In this document: piece by piece, positions 55,688 to 64,000 of the stretch
Position numbering within the stretch: position 1 is the first letter of the stretch
Layout of the letters: every line of letters starts with the position of its first letter
Assembly: GCA_019239895.1 (NCBI GenBank)
Contig: JAFAZH010000005.1
Span: forward strand, 186,001-250,000
Reading direction: 5' to 3'
From: Abditibacteriaceae bacterium
Lineage (GTDB): Bacteria; Armatimonadota; Abditibacteriia; Abditibacteriales; Abditibacteriaceae
DNA: 64,000 bases
The notes under the pieces: model-generated
The model's database searches: none
What the model was told of the DNA's origin: nothing
The model's input: the letters and a program-made list of their open reading frames with translations, nothing else
Program-made: the position numbers and the translations under genes

Positions 55688-57916
55688 TTAGGTTGGCACA
55701 AGGTAATGGTAAGTGCGACCCTGCCAGCCATCTACCAGCAACCAGACCAGCATCATGGTCACATCGCCCAACGCCAACCCCAAGAAAATTGGAGTGGTCT
55801 TACGATAAGTGTCCACGCCGCCAAAGCGGGTGACGGCCACTTTGACCAACCAACCGATGAAGATAGAAAACCATAGGGTATGCATAGCATAGCCCAGAGC
55901 CACCAAATAGCCGATGGGATGCAGTGGGAACCATAAAAAGCGACTGCGCGCCAGCATCAGCAGATAGGTCAAGACAGCACCGACGAGGAGCCATATCCAG
56001 TTCATCCACGAAACGTCCTGCACCCCTTTCAGCAATGTATTAGATGTTGTGGCTGGCAATTGCGCGCCGCTCTTGGCAAACCAGGAATGGAAGCCCAGGG
56101 CACCCGCATCGTAGCCAAGTTTGACACGCATCAGAACACCCATTGGCAGGGTGATTAGAATGACTGCTACCAGTAACGCCAAGAGAGGACGCGCACTGAG
56201 TTGGCGATCATGAGCGAGCTTAAAGCCCTGCACATAACTGGGTAATAAGAAGCCGCGAAAATCCCACATAATCGCGCCCTGGAGGAACGAAGCAGGCACA
56301 ATAACATTGGCTGGCATCCAGGTGCCCGGCCCAACAGGGACTAACTGCGCCATCGTGCCTAATGCCGTCCAGCCCTGCTGCACGAAGAGTAATCCACCTT
56401 CGACCACGACACGGGTTAACCCAATCGCCAACACCAAATAACAAGTCCACATCAGCACCGCTACTAAGGGACTAATGCCGATGAGGACACTCCACACTAA
56501 GAGGAACAGCAAGGACAACACGAAGCCCCAGAAGGCGACGGGATAGGACATCATTTCGCGTCGCTCCCCATCGCCCATACGGGCGCGGCCAAAGGCGCGA
56601 CGTACAATATGCCCATAATGCATTCGCCCCGTCCACAGCACAATGGCGGCGTAGGCCAGATAAACCCCAACTTGCTGATAGCCAATAAAAAGCTTACCAC
56701 CTGCCCCGACAGAATTGGGCAATGCGTTAGGCACAAACCCGAAGAAGTAGGCCGCGATCAATTGAAAGCGCACTATCCAGAAGAAAAACCAGAGGGAAAA
56801 GGATGTTTCACTTGTCAGCAAATAAGTAATGCCAATGGCAATGGGATAGATTTGAATCGGCGTCCAGCCGATCTGATTCCACGGCGGCTCCGTGAGCAGT
56901 GGGCCAGTATCAATGGAGAGTGGAAATTTGGGCACGTCAGGAAAGTAAAAATTTAAACCGTTAAGCGTTTGGATAAAGACCGCAATGCTGAAACCACTCC
57001 AGGTTAATGGATTGTGCAAAAAGCGACTCCAGGTGCCGTATTTATCGCCACGATCCATATCTTCGGTCAGTTCCATTGGCAAGCGCAAGAGTGGGAAAGC
57101 CAGGGCTTCATGCTCGGCCCACTGCGCCCGCAGCATCACGCCCAGGCAGGCCAGCATCACATAGAGGGCGAGAATCAAAGCGCACCACACCAGGAGCGGC
57201 ACAATCCACGCCGCCCAAGGCACGCCAGCATGACCCGAATACCAGCCCTCGACTAACTTGCGTCCCAATAATCCATAGGGATGCCCATGCTCAACCCAGA
57301 GAGCCGGTGTCAACCACTGCGGGGTATGCGCCTGGAGAAAGTCGAGCCACTTATTTTCTCGCGTCGCAAAGTAAAATGGCCCCATCATGTTTGGGATAAA
57401 GAAGTTCTCTGCCCCATGTCCTGGCACCAAGACCGAAACCAGACAGGTGACATAAACCACTAAAGTTTCATTGCGGGAGAGAGGTCGGCGGCCCATCGCA
57501 GCACAGACCAGTAGGAGGGCCGCAATCGCCGCTGGTGTCCACACACCAGGGCCATCTACGCCGTTGGTATAACGCCACCCTGCAAATGCTGCGCAGAGCA
57601 GCCCCATGCCGACCAATAAGTAGGGAAAGTACATGTGTCGTGCTGCCAGGCGCGTGGCTGGATTTATAAAGAGCAGGACGACAATCAGCACCCCCACTGC
57701 GCCCGGCGGCAGATGTTGCGCCCCCAAAAAAGTGTTGGCAAGCTTGGCGTCAATAATGGGATCAATGTAGCCAAAGAAGAAAGCCAGCAGCAAAGAGAAG
57801 AAAACCACGCGTGGCGTGACGCCACCATCAACAGCCACGGCTGTAGCACTTGTTGCGGGCACAATCAGGTGAGTGGACTTAACTACAGATGTTGAGGTGG
57901 CAGTTTGCGCGCTCAT
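55688..57916 (-). CDS. DUF6785/DUF6784-type multi-pass membrane protein (OPT-like)
   Basis: 742 residues with about 14-16 transmembrane segments. Characteristic stretches are GYIDPIIDAKLANTFLGAQHLPPGAV near the start, VSVLVPGHGAENFFIPNMMGPFYFATRENKW, and LTSETSFSLWFFFWIVR in the middle. This family resembles oligopeptide-type transporters in topology and is frequent near glycan genes of Armatimonadota, Planctomycetota and Verrucomicrobiota; no substrate is known. It lies 113 bases upstream of the carrier-protein gene and 81 bases downstream of the SGNH/TIM-barrel gene on the same strand, so it may export or import the compound handled by this locus. Confidence 0.78.
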   Translation of the reverse strand: MSAQTATSTSVVKSTHLIVPATSATAVAVDGGVTPRVVFFSLLLAFFFGYIDPIIDAKLANTFLGAQHLPPGAVGVLIVVLLFINPATRLAARHMYFPYLLVGMGLLCAAFAGWRYTNGVDGPGVWTPAAIAALLLVCAAMGRRPLSRNETLVVYVTCLVSVLVPGHGAENFFIPNMMGPFYFATRENKWLDFLQAHTPQWLTPALWVEHGHPYGLLGRKLVEGWYSGHAGVPWAAWIVPLLVWCALILALYVMLACLGVMLRAQWAEHEALAFPLLRLPMELTEDMDRGDKYGTWSRFLHNPLTWSGFSIAVFIQTLNGLNFYFPDVPKFPLSIDTGPLLTEPPWNQIGWTPIQIYPIAIGITYLLTSETSFSLWFFFWIVRFQLIAAYFFGFVPNALPNSVGAGGKLFIGYQQVGVYLAYAAIVLWTGRMHYGHIVRRAFGRARMGDGERREMMSYPVAFWGFVLSLLFLLVWSVLIGISPLVAVLMWTCYLVLAIGLTRVVVEGGLLFVQQGWTALGTMAQLVPVGPGTWMPANVIVPASFLQGAIMWDFRGFLLPSYVQGFKLAHDRQLSARPLLALLVAVILITLPMGVLMRVKLGYDAGALGFHSWFAKSGAQLPATTSNTLLKGVQDVSWMNWIWLLVGAVLTYLLMLARSRFLWFPLHPIGYLVALGYAMHTLWFSIFIGWLVKVAVTRFGGVDTYRKTTPIFLGLALGDVTMMLVWLLVDGWQGRTYHYLVPT

Positions 57917-57997
57917 CGCCTGCTTATCCTTTGCGAATGGGGTGCAATGGATATTAACTCAAGCAGTTAGCTGACACCAAGGAAAATGGGGCTTAGG

Positions 57998-60334
57998 TCA
58001 CTTCTCAAAATACGCAACTGCGGCCTTGCTAAACTCTGCGGCTGTTGGCAAATGGCTGTGTTGTTGCTTGAAGTCAGCGACATACTGGCGTGCCCACTGG
58101 TAGTAACGTTGATGCGTGAAGTAAATCGGCTGCTTGTTGCCTTTATCATCAATGAGCCAAAAACCACGTTGCTTACCGTCTTTGGTGACTTCATTGTTGA
58201 ACATCTCCCAATACAACACAAAGGGGCAGCCCCAAGACAAACCCTCGCGCATTACCTGACGTGATAATTCATCCTGTTTTTCTGGCGTGCGATTTTCAAC
58301 GGGGAATCCATACTCACCAATAAAGACACGCTTACCAGTAATGCCGGGTTTAGGTGGAAGTTTGGACTCAATATAATCAAGCGCCGGGCGCAGGTTAGTG
58401 CCACTGTCGTAGCTGGAATAAGAGACGTAATCTACATTCGTCTTGGGCAAGACATCGTTCGTAACAGTGCGCCGTCTCTGCATGGCAAGTTGCACCAGAT
58501 TGACTTCGCAATAATTATAGACCTGCACATTCTGGTGCGGTGTATCGCGTTTGGCATCATCCACTGCTTTTTGACGCACGTTCAGCCAATCGGCCATACC
58601 CTGAATTGCTGTGGGAGTAATGCTATCATCGGTCTTGGTATCGTAGCCAGAGCGCAAATGCCAGTCGCCCTCCCAATGGCCGAGATAGAAAGTCTTGCCC
58701 GAACCGTTGTAGGTCTTTAGCAAATAAGAGGCAAAGTCGTAGATTTCTTTATACTCTTTGGCCTGATCCTCTTTGGAAAAACCTTTGCTCCACCACCCTC
58801 CCGTGAAGGGATAGGCCCAGATGATGTAATTAGCAAAAGGCATATCTAAGACTTGTTTATGCGCGGGTTCATCACGGGCTAAATCGGTCAGGGTATGAAT
58901 CGCCGGATTAGGTTCAGGGACGTTCTCGTGCGCTTTACCATAATAGTCTTTGCCCATCTTAAACTTGATAACGTTCGACCCCATCGCCAGCATCGCCTGA
59001 GCGGTTTCCACTAAGCGCGGCTCATTGGTAAATTGATAAGCTGCGCCAATAGTCTGCGTGCCTAAAACATAATTGAAGCGGTCTACATCAGAGAGAGCTG
59101 CTTGTGTTGGCTGTCCAGTTACGGCTTGTGCTGCGGCACTTGCCGCATCCACACCCGCTACACCCAGCCCGAAGACGCGAAATTCGTGACCAGTGCTCTG
59201 GGGATTCTTATCTTCTAAGACTTCGATGCTCACATGATGCTTACCCGGTGCTAAACCACGCGCCAGTTCGGTTGTCGCACGATAGCCACCCCAGGTTTGG
59301 TCGAACCAGCCATCGCGCACGATGGCTGGCCTGTCATCTATCTGCATCCTGGCTTTACCCAACGGGCCACGAAAATGCCAATCCATTAACAGAATGGCCT
59401 GTCCTTCCACATCGAATTCCAACCTGCTACCTGGCTCGTCCGCTGTCCAGGAATGACTGGGCATATCCAGTGTCCAGCCGCTATTATGCGTCGGCTTGAG
59501 GGCTTCACCCTCGAACAATGCCACATGCTGAAAGAGGTCTGTAAAGAGCGGCGGCGGCATCACTTTAGTGGCGGGTAGACCCTCATCGGGGGGTAAAGCT
59601 TTCAGGACAGTGGCTAAGAAGTCAGTGACAAATTTTGCGGCATACTCATGCCCCATATTATTAGGGTGGACTTCATCGGCGCTTATATCTTCCCATTTCA
59701 GTCGCTTAGCCTGTATTTCTGGCCATAACGCATCTCGATAGCTAATCATCGGCAATTCGTAATGAGTTCCGACCTTACTGAGCCATTCCTGGGCATTGCC
59801 GCCGCTCTGATTCATCATAAACAACAGCAGCAACGCGGGATGGTTAGGTTGCGCCAAAATCTGTCGAGTCAGTCCCTCTAACGTCTCCGCCGCGCTTTGG
59901 TCGTTCGGGTCATTGACGGCGTATTCGGTGATAACTAAGTCGGGGCGATGCGATAGCAGATCACGCTGCGCTCGTAGCGCCCCATAATTCGATCCGGTGG
60001 CACCAATGCCAGCATTCACAAACTCTACTTTCGTCTGCGGAAACGTCTCACGCCACCATTGAGCCACCCGATTGCCATAGCGGTTCTCTTCCTTGGTGGC
60101 TTTGGCTCCCTGGGTAATAGACCCACCAATCACGGTTACTGTCACGTTCTCGCCGTGCCGTGCCTTAGCCAAAACACGTTGCAGCCGCGCCGTATCTCCA
60201 ACACTAACTAACGACCGCGCAGTAACCGCTGCCAGGTCAAAACCTTGGGTTGGAGCAGCATAAAGGGCACGCTCTTTACCCATCAGCAAAATCATGCTCA
60301 CTATCAATAAAGCCTTCCAACGTATAACATCCAT
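57998..60334 (-). CDS. Exported SGNH esterase fused to a TIM-barrel glycosidase-like domain
   Basis: A signal peptide (about 1-27) precedes an SGNH domain (about 48-245) with all blocks: VIGGSITQGA (Ser nucleophile), AGIGATGSNYG, EYAVND and DEVHPNNMGH. A beta-sandwich of about 130 residues follows (LPSHSWTAD to VFGLGVAG). Residues about 415-760 form a TIM-barrel-like domain with LGHWEGDWHLR and RVFIGEYGFP, whose glutamates are candidate acid/base and nucleophile. So an esterase (probably sugar de-O-acetylase) and a glycosidase of unassigned family are in one 778-residue protein. GGAG lies five bases before ATG at 60334. Confidence 0.72.
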   Translation of the reverse strand: MDVIRWKALLIVSMILLMGKERALYAAPTQGFDLAAVTARSLVSVGDTARLQRVLAKARHGENVTVTVIGGSITQGAKATKEENRYGNRVAQWWRETFPQTKVEFVNAGIGATGSNYGALRAQRDLLSHRPDLVITEYAVNDPNDQSAAETLEGLTRQILAQPNHPALLLLFMMNQSGGNAQEWLSKVGTHYELPMISYRDALWPEIQAKRLKWEDISADEVHPNNMGHEYAAKFVTDFLATVLKALPPDEGLPATKVMPPPLFTDLFQHVALFEGEALKPTHNSGWTLDMPSHSWTADEPGSRLEFDVEGQAILLMDWHFRGPLGKARMQIDDRPAIVRDGWFDQTWGGYRATTELARGLAPGKHHVSIEVLEDKNPQSTGHEFRVFGLGVAGVDAASAAAQAVTGQPTQAALSDVDRFNYVLGTQTIGAAYQFTNEPRLVETAQAMLAMGSNVIKFKMGKDYYGKAHENVPEPNPAIHTLTDLARDEPAHKQVLDMPFANYIIWAYPFTGGWWSKGFSKEDQAKEYKEIYDFASYLLKTYNGSGKTFYLGHWEGDWHLRSGYDTKTDDSITPTAIQGMADWLNVRQKAVDDAKRDTPHQNVQVYNYCEVNLVQLAMQRRRTVTNDVLPKTNVDYVSYSSYDSGTNLRPALDYIESKLPPKPGITGKRVFIGEYGFPVENRTPEKQDELSRQVMREGLSWGCPFVLYWEMFNNEVTKDGKQRGFWLIDDKGNKQPIYFTHQRYYQWARQYVADFKQQHSHLPTAAEFSKAAVAYFEK

Positions 60335-60447
60335 TAAATCTCCATTCTTGGGCCAAGTGCTTTTAAAACCTGTTTGTGAGGATTTTCCAATATAAGCCTA
60401 TCCTCTCGCGTGATGATTGAACAGCAAAAATAATTTATGATTACCCC

Positions 60448-60478
60448 TTGTCATGGCTCCATAACAAATTCATAATAT
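60448..60478 (+). promoter_or_regulatory. Possible promoter of the frameshifted exported protein
   Basis: TTGTCA (60448-60453), 19-base spacer and TAATAT (60473-60478), in AT-rich DNA 30 bases before the ATG at 60508. GGGAG precedes the ATG by about six bases. Confidence 0.4.
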
Positions 60479-60507
60479 AACCATACTAATTATCCAGGGA
60501 GTTTCTT

Positions 60508-61490
60508 ATGCTTCAATCTATACGTTCGTATCTCAACACGCACATTCAACAAACGACTGTAATTCTGTCACTGAGTGTGCTTTCGACATTGACCACCAGT
60601 GCTCAGGCTCAGAACACGCCTGATGTAACCGCCAATACACCTGTGGTGAGCGCCGCCATAACAAGTGCTGCGACAGCGGCAATGCCTGCTACGTTTGCAG
60701 TGCCGGTGGTAACGCTCACCCCGGCCCCACCAAACCGCCACTGGAACCGACGGGGTTAGCCGATATTGTGCGGGCGAAGTTTCCCCTTACGGTGCAATAT
60801 AAAGATTTTGGCCAGGGTTGGCGTGAGTTAAATTATGGGGGAGCCTTTTATTTCACTAAGGGTGACACGGTTTGGCTGACCGATGAGGAATACCTGGTGG
60901 TTTACAAGTTTGCCCCGCGCACCAGCCCCTTGCTGGATAACACAGAATATATTTCAACCGTCACTGGCAACACTCCCAAGTTCACCCGTGATGACCGCTT
61001 TGAGTTAACCCTGCTGTCTACCCGCGAGTTGATCCCTCTCGTGACCAGGGGCAATACCGGGGTGCATTCTTTTGATGCCACAGTACGCCGCCCTACCCTT
61101 GATCCCGCCAATTTCTCTGTTACCTTTAACCAAAACCTGTCGCTGATTTACTTGCGCAAAATCTTTGAAGCATTAACATCCTATAGCGCGGCGTATCTGA
61201 ACGTGATGCCGCCGATGGAAAGTGCCTTTGCCGCACGCAAGGCGCTGTTACCCTTCGCTGAGAACGCGGCCATTTTTACCCAACCGGGCACGAATCAACC
61301 CTACAAGGCCAATCCACTCTTTTCTAATCGTAAGCGGGAACACTTGCGCAAAAGCGCCAGCATGGTTGTCTTTTACGAGGCGCAACCAGCACCCGACGAT
61401 TTACGGGCAGTCCTACTCTATAACGGCGCGGTGCGTCGCGTAGATGTTAAGACCTGGGAAAAGCTCAGGAAAGCATCGTTAATAGACTAA
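60508..61490 (+). pseudogene. Exported protein of unknown function, interrupted by a -1 frameshift
   Basis: From ATG 60508 an 83-residue frame gives a signal peptide (SVLSTLTTSAQAQ) and a Thr/Ala/Pro-rich stretch, then ends at 60758 after NRHWNRRG. The next frame, open from before the stop, reads P-T-K-P-P-L-E-P-T-G-L-A-D-I-V-R-A-K-F and runs on as a 240-residue domain to 61490 (GTG at 60768 has no binding site). The join is at CCCC in 60725-60728: one extra C would give a single protein of about 327 residues. It may be a sequencing error, a real mutation or a phase-variable tract. The domain is not recognised. Confidence 0.7.
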
Positions 61491-61665
61491 TGCCACGGCA
61501 GTCGTTTCTTCTCTCTGGTTAGTGCTATGAGATTGACACTGTGGCTATGGCGTTTTATACTCGCGCCTGAATCCACGTCACTCTTAGCTCAATGAACCCC
61601 GCCCGCGCGATTAAGAGACCTCCATAGGCCATCTTTGCTGGGCTTAATGGAAGAGGAGGAGCATT

Positions 61666-63009
61666 ATGCCTGCACGTTTTAGCCGTCGTCGTTTCTTACA
61701 AAATTCTGCTCTGGCAACTTCGGCCTATTGGCTCACACGAAGCGAAGCTTTTGCCCAGGAGATAACAGGGCCGGTATCCACTGCACCAAAAAATAATTCC
61801 ACCGACAAACTGAACATTGGTGTTATTGGGGTAGCGAATCGTGGCGGCGCGAATCTCGATGGCGTCTCATCGCAGAATATTGTGGCACTATGCGACATAG
61901 ATGATAACTACCTCGCTGCCGCCAATAAGCGGTTCCCACAGGCCAAAATCTATAATGACTTCCGCAGCCTTCTGGATCAAAAGAACATTGACGCCGTTGT
62001 CGTCAGCACCCCCGACCATCTGCACGCGCCTATTACCCTAACGGCTTTGCAGATGGGTAAGCATGTCTATTGCGAAAAGCCGCTCACCCACACCGTCGCC
62101 GAAGCCCGACGGGTGGCTGAAACCGCGCGCCAGCATAAGCGGGTGACGCAGATGGGCATTCAAATTCACTCCACCAGCAATTACCGCCGCGTGGTGGAGT
62201 TGATCCGCAGTGGGGCCATCGGAGCTGTGCGCGAATCTCATGTGTGGTCAGACCGCGCCTGGGTCGGCACAGAGAATCTCACGGGCACGCCGCCCGTGCC
62301 GCCGAACCTGCATTGGGATTTGTGGCTGGGGCCTGCACCCTATCGCCCCTATAATCCGGCCTATCTCCCTGCGAACTGGCGCGGTTGGTGGGAGTTCGGC
62401 GGTGGGACATTAGGTGATATGGCTTGCCACCACATGGACTTATCCTTTTGGGCACTGGGCTTACAGCATCCCCTGACGGTGGAAGCCGAAGGCCCGCCCG
62501 TCAGTCCCGAAATTACACCGGCCTGGCTGATTGTACACTACACGTTTCCGGCGCGTGGAGCACAGCCGCCCGTGAAACTCACCTGGTATCAAGGCGGCAA
62601 ACGCCCGGCTCTCTTCGACCAGGGCAAACTGCCAAAGTGGGGCGATGGCACGTTGTTTATCGGGGATAAGGGAATGCTGCTGGCCGACTATGACCGTCGC
62701 GTGCTACTACCCGAAGCCGACTTCAAAGACTTCAAGGCACCCGCGCCCACGATTCCTGAATCCATCGGGCATTATAATGAATGGTTCGAGGCAATCAGAA
62801 ATAACGGCCAGACCACCTGTAACTTCGCCTACGGCGGAATGCTCACGGAAACTGCATTATTAGGCAATGTGGCCTATCGAGTTGGACAGAAGTTAGAGTG
62901 GGATGCCCAGCAACTACGGGCCACTAACTGCCCGGCTGCCGATCACTTGTTGATCCCGCAGTACCGTAAAGAGTGGCAGGCAACCCATCCGCTGACGGGT
63001 TCTTATTAA
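61666..63009 (+). CDS. Tat-exported Gfo/Idh/MocA-family oxidoreductase
   Basis: SRRRFLQNSAL (6-16) is a twin-arginine signal with cleavage near EAFAQE. The Rossmann part begins LNIGVIGVANRGGANL and contains DIDDNYLAAA, VVVSTPDHLHAPIT and the family motif CEKPLTHT, whose lysine is catalytic in relatives. The C-terminal alpha/beta substrate domain includes GTLGDMACHHMDLSFWAL with the usual HxxDL-like block. It should oxidise or isomerise a sugar with bound NAD(P); Tat export fits a folded cofactor-containing protein. AGGAGG lies six bases before ATG at 61666. It converges with the CE15-like gene. Confidence 0.88.
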   Translation: MPARFSRRRFLQNSALATSAYWLTRSEAFAQEITGPVSTAPKNNSTDKLNIGVIGVANRGGANLDGVSSQNIVALCDIDDNYLAAANKRFPQAKIYNDFRSLLDQKNIDAVVVSTPDHLHAPITLTALQMGKHVYCEKPLTHTVAEARRVAETARQHKRVTQMGIQIHSTSNYRRVVELIRSGAIGAVRESHVWSDRAWVGTENLTGTPPVPPNLHWDLWLGPAPYRPYNPAYLPANWRGWWEFGGGTLGDMACHHMDLSFWALGLQHPLTVEAEGPPVSPEITPAWLIVHYTFPARGAQPPVKLTWYQGGKRPALFDQGKLPKWGDGTLFIGDKGMLLADYDRRVLLPEADFKDFKAPAPTIPESIGHYNEWFEAIRNNGQTTCNFAYGGMLTETALLGNVAYRVGQKLEWDAQQLRATNCPAADHLLIPQYRKEWQATHPLTGSY

Positions 63010-63014
63010 GACCT

Positions 63015-64000
63015 TTAACCATGCCCCGCAGCAACAGTTGAGCCATTGAGGTAGCGGCTGGCAAAGGCCAGAAAAGTCGGCCAATTCGGGCCAGTGGTGT
63101 GTCCACCGCTATGCTGGCGAAAGGCCAAGTCGCCATCTATGAGTGCTGTTTCAATGGGTGGCATTTCTGAGGTGCCCAGGTCTTTTTTGCCCAGCAGTCG
63201 GTACACCGGGCCAGCGGCGACAGCGGCCATAAACTGCCCTCTGCTATCTACCCAGTTCCCTTCCACCAGTGGCGAGCCAGCACTAATGAATACCGGGCGC
63301 GGCGCACACAGGGCAATCAGTTCATGAGAGTCCACCGGTAAGTCTTTCGCCGTCAGCGGCCCGGCATATTTGAGGAAGTTGCCTGCCATCCAGTGATATT
63401 CGCCAGACGAAGCCACGCTTTCGACCATTTCTCCAAAGTTGCGGCGGTGCAATTTAGCGCCACCCTCGCCAGATGAGCCGATAAAGCCAATAGCGAAACG
63501 CGGGTCATACGCCATCGCCACTAAAGCCGCTTTGCCATAGCGTGAGAGTCCCTCGATCCCGACTTGTTTAGCATCCACCGCTTTGTCCGTCTCAAAATAA
63601 TCGAGGGCGCGGCTGGCTCCCCACGCCCAGGCACGCAAGGCACCCCAGTCATCCACCTTACGGGGCTGGCCCTGATTAGCTAAGCCAATAATGCCCTGCG
63701 TTAAGCCAGCGCCATTATCGGCCTGATAGCTGGTCGGAACAAGGATAGCATAGCCCCATCCTTTGGCGAGAACCTGTTGTTGCCAGGTGGGGCCAGCATT
63801 GCCAACTGCGCCATTGTCAAACCGAATACCTGCGCCGCCAAATCCGGCAAAACCGAACTCCATGATGACGGGCACCGGGCCAGTGGCATTGGCCGGAGTG
63901 GTCAAGGTCAGCCGGATGTCTACCTTGATGAGCGGATAGGCCGCGTTATCCACATGCCCCACCAGTTGTTTGGTGATGATGGGCACCGCGCCATTCATTT
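63015..64000 (-). CDS. CE15 glucuronoyl-esterase-like alpha/beta hydrolase (5' end beyond window)
   Basis: The reverse frame runs from the window edge to a stop at 63015; the ATG at 63998 is probably internal. KQVGIEGLSRYGKAALVAM holds the nucleophile motif G-x-S-R-Y-G-K typical of CE15, SSGEGGAKLHRRNFGE carries the conserved Glu and Arg-Asn-Phe region, HWMAGNFLKY follows, and SGGHTTGPNW provides the catalytic His. CE15 enzymes cut ester bonds between glucuronic acid of xylan and lignin alcohols. The N-terminal part with the signal peptide is not in the window. It ends five bases from the stop of the convergent oxidoreductase. Confidence 0.85.
   Translation of the reverse strand, partial: MNGAVPIITKQLVGHVDNAAYPLIKVDIRLTLTTPANATGPVPVIMEFGFAGFGGAGIRFDNGAVGNAGPTWQQQVLAKGWGYAILVPTSYQADNGAGLTQGIIGLANQGQPRKVDDWGALRAWAWGASRALDYFETDKAVDAKQVGIEGLSRYGKAALVAMAYDPRFAIGFIGSSGEGGAKLHRRNFGEMVESVASSGEYHWMAGNFLKYAGPLTAKDLPVDSHELIALCAPRPVFISAGSPLVEGNWVDSRGQFMAAVAAGPVYRLLGKKDLGTSEMPPIETALIDGDLAFRQHSGGHTTGPNWPTFLAFASRYLNGSTVAAGHG

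Noticed and set aside
46161..60334. Exosortase/PEP-CTERM exopolysaccharide locus
   Set aside because: Only the hydrolase fusion resembles such loci; no exosortase, PEP-CTERM protein or polysaccharide chain-length genes are present.
60768..61490. Independent gene from GTG 60768
   Set aside because: It has no ribosome binding site, and the frame is open upstream and continues naturally from the signal-peptide frame after one base shift.

Overview
The window looks like a chromosomal stretch of a free-living, moderately GC-rich bacterium with a cell envelope and a large carbohydrate-active gene set. The mix of a copper-amine-oxidase-N/LysM surface protein, a GntR-LacI regulator beside a Tat-exported GH2 enzyme, OPT-like DUF6785 membrane proteins, RhaI-type rhamnose isomerase, TrmFO and scpA/scpB, with very few operons of classical order, resembles Armatimonadota (Chthonomonas/Capsulimonas-like). 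That assignment is inference from gene content; no rRNA is present to test it. No tRNA, rRNA, CRISPR array, intact IS element or prophage was found.

Layout. 1-8.8 kb (reverse strand): end of a YgfZ/GcvT-like gene, a GT-C-like membrane protein, RluB-type pseudouridine synthase with a long basic tail, D-Ala-D-Ala carboxypeptidase, then scpB, a secretin-like gene and scpA, then a site-2 protease. 8.8-22 kb: lysA; a forward epimerase-like gene; a secreted multi-lectin-fold protein; and on the reverse strand a beta-propeller protein, a VIT-domain protein that has lost its VWA domain, an ArnT-like glycosyltransferase and an AlgX/J-like SGNH protein. 22.2-23.2 kb: a two-gene cassette (small membrane protein plus XRE regulator) with its own promoter, bracketed by inverted repeats. 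23.3-33.6 kb (reverse): GH2 enzyme and GntR-LacI regulator, SpoIIE phosphatase, Xer recombinase, trmFO, CCA-adding enzyme. 33.6-35.4 kb (forward): Trm112-like protein, GT2 glycosyltransferase, SnoaL-like protein. 35.4-43.9 kb: aspartate kinase, LysM/CuAO-N surface protein, Rrf2 regulator (forward), GH16 enzyme, rhaI and rhaM. 44-46 kb: two tandem exported xylose-isomerase-fold proteins.

46.1-60.3 kb (reverse) is the most unusual part. A stand-alone acyl carrier protein, an acyl-CoA-dehydrogenase-like flavoprotein, an amino acid:[carrier protein] ligase (a seryl-tRNA-synthetase relative without a tRNA-binding arm) and a DUF1839 protein are followed by a GH99-like protein, a GH2 protein and a fused double alpha/beta hydrolase; upstream lie a DUF6785 membrane protein and an SGNH-esterase/TIM-barrel fusion. 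The first four genes could load an amino acid on the carrier, oxidise it there and hand it on; DUF1839 shows a papain-like Cys/His/Asn layout that would suit the transfer step. The window ends with a frameshifted exported protein, a Tat-exported Gfo/Idh/MocA oxidoreductase and a CE15-like glucuronoyl esterase cut by the window edge.

A second theme is the intergenic DNA: more than a dozen gaps hold long inverted repeats of at least eight unrelated sequence families, including a 47-bp perfect palindromic pair and a nested double palindrome.
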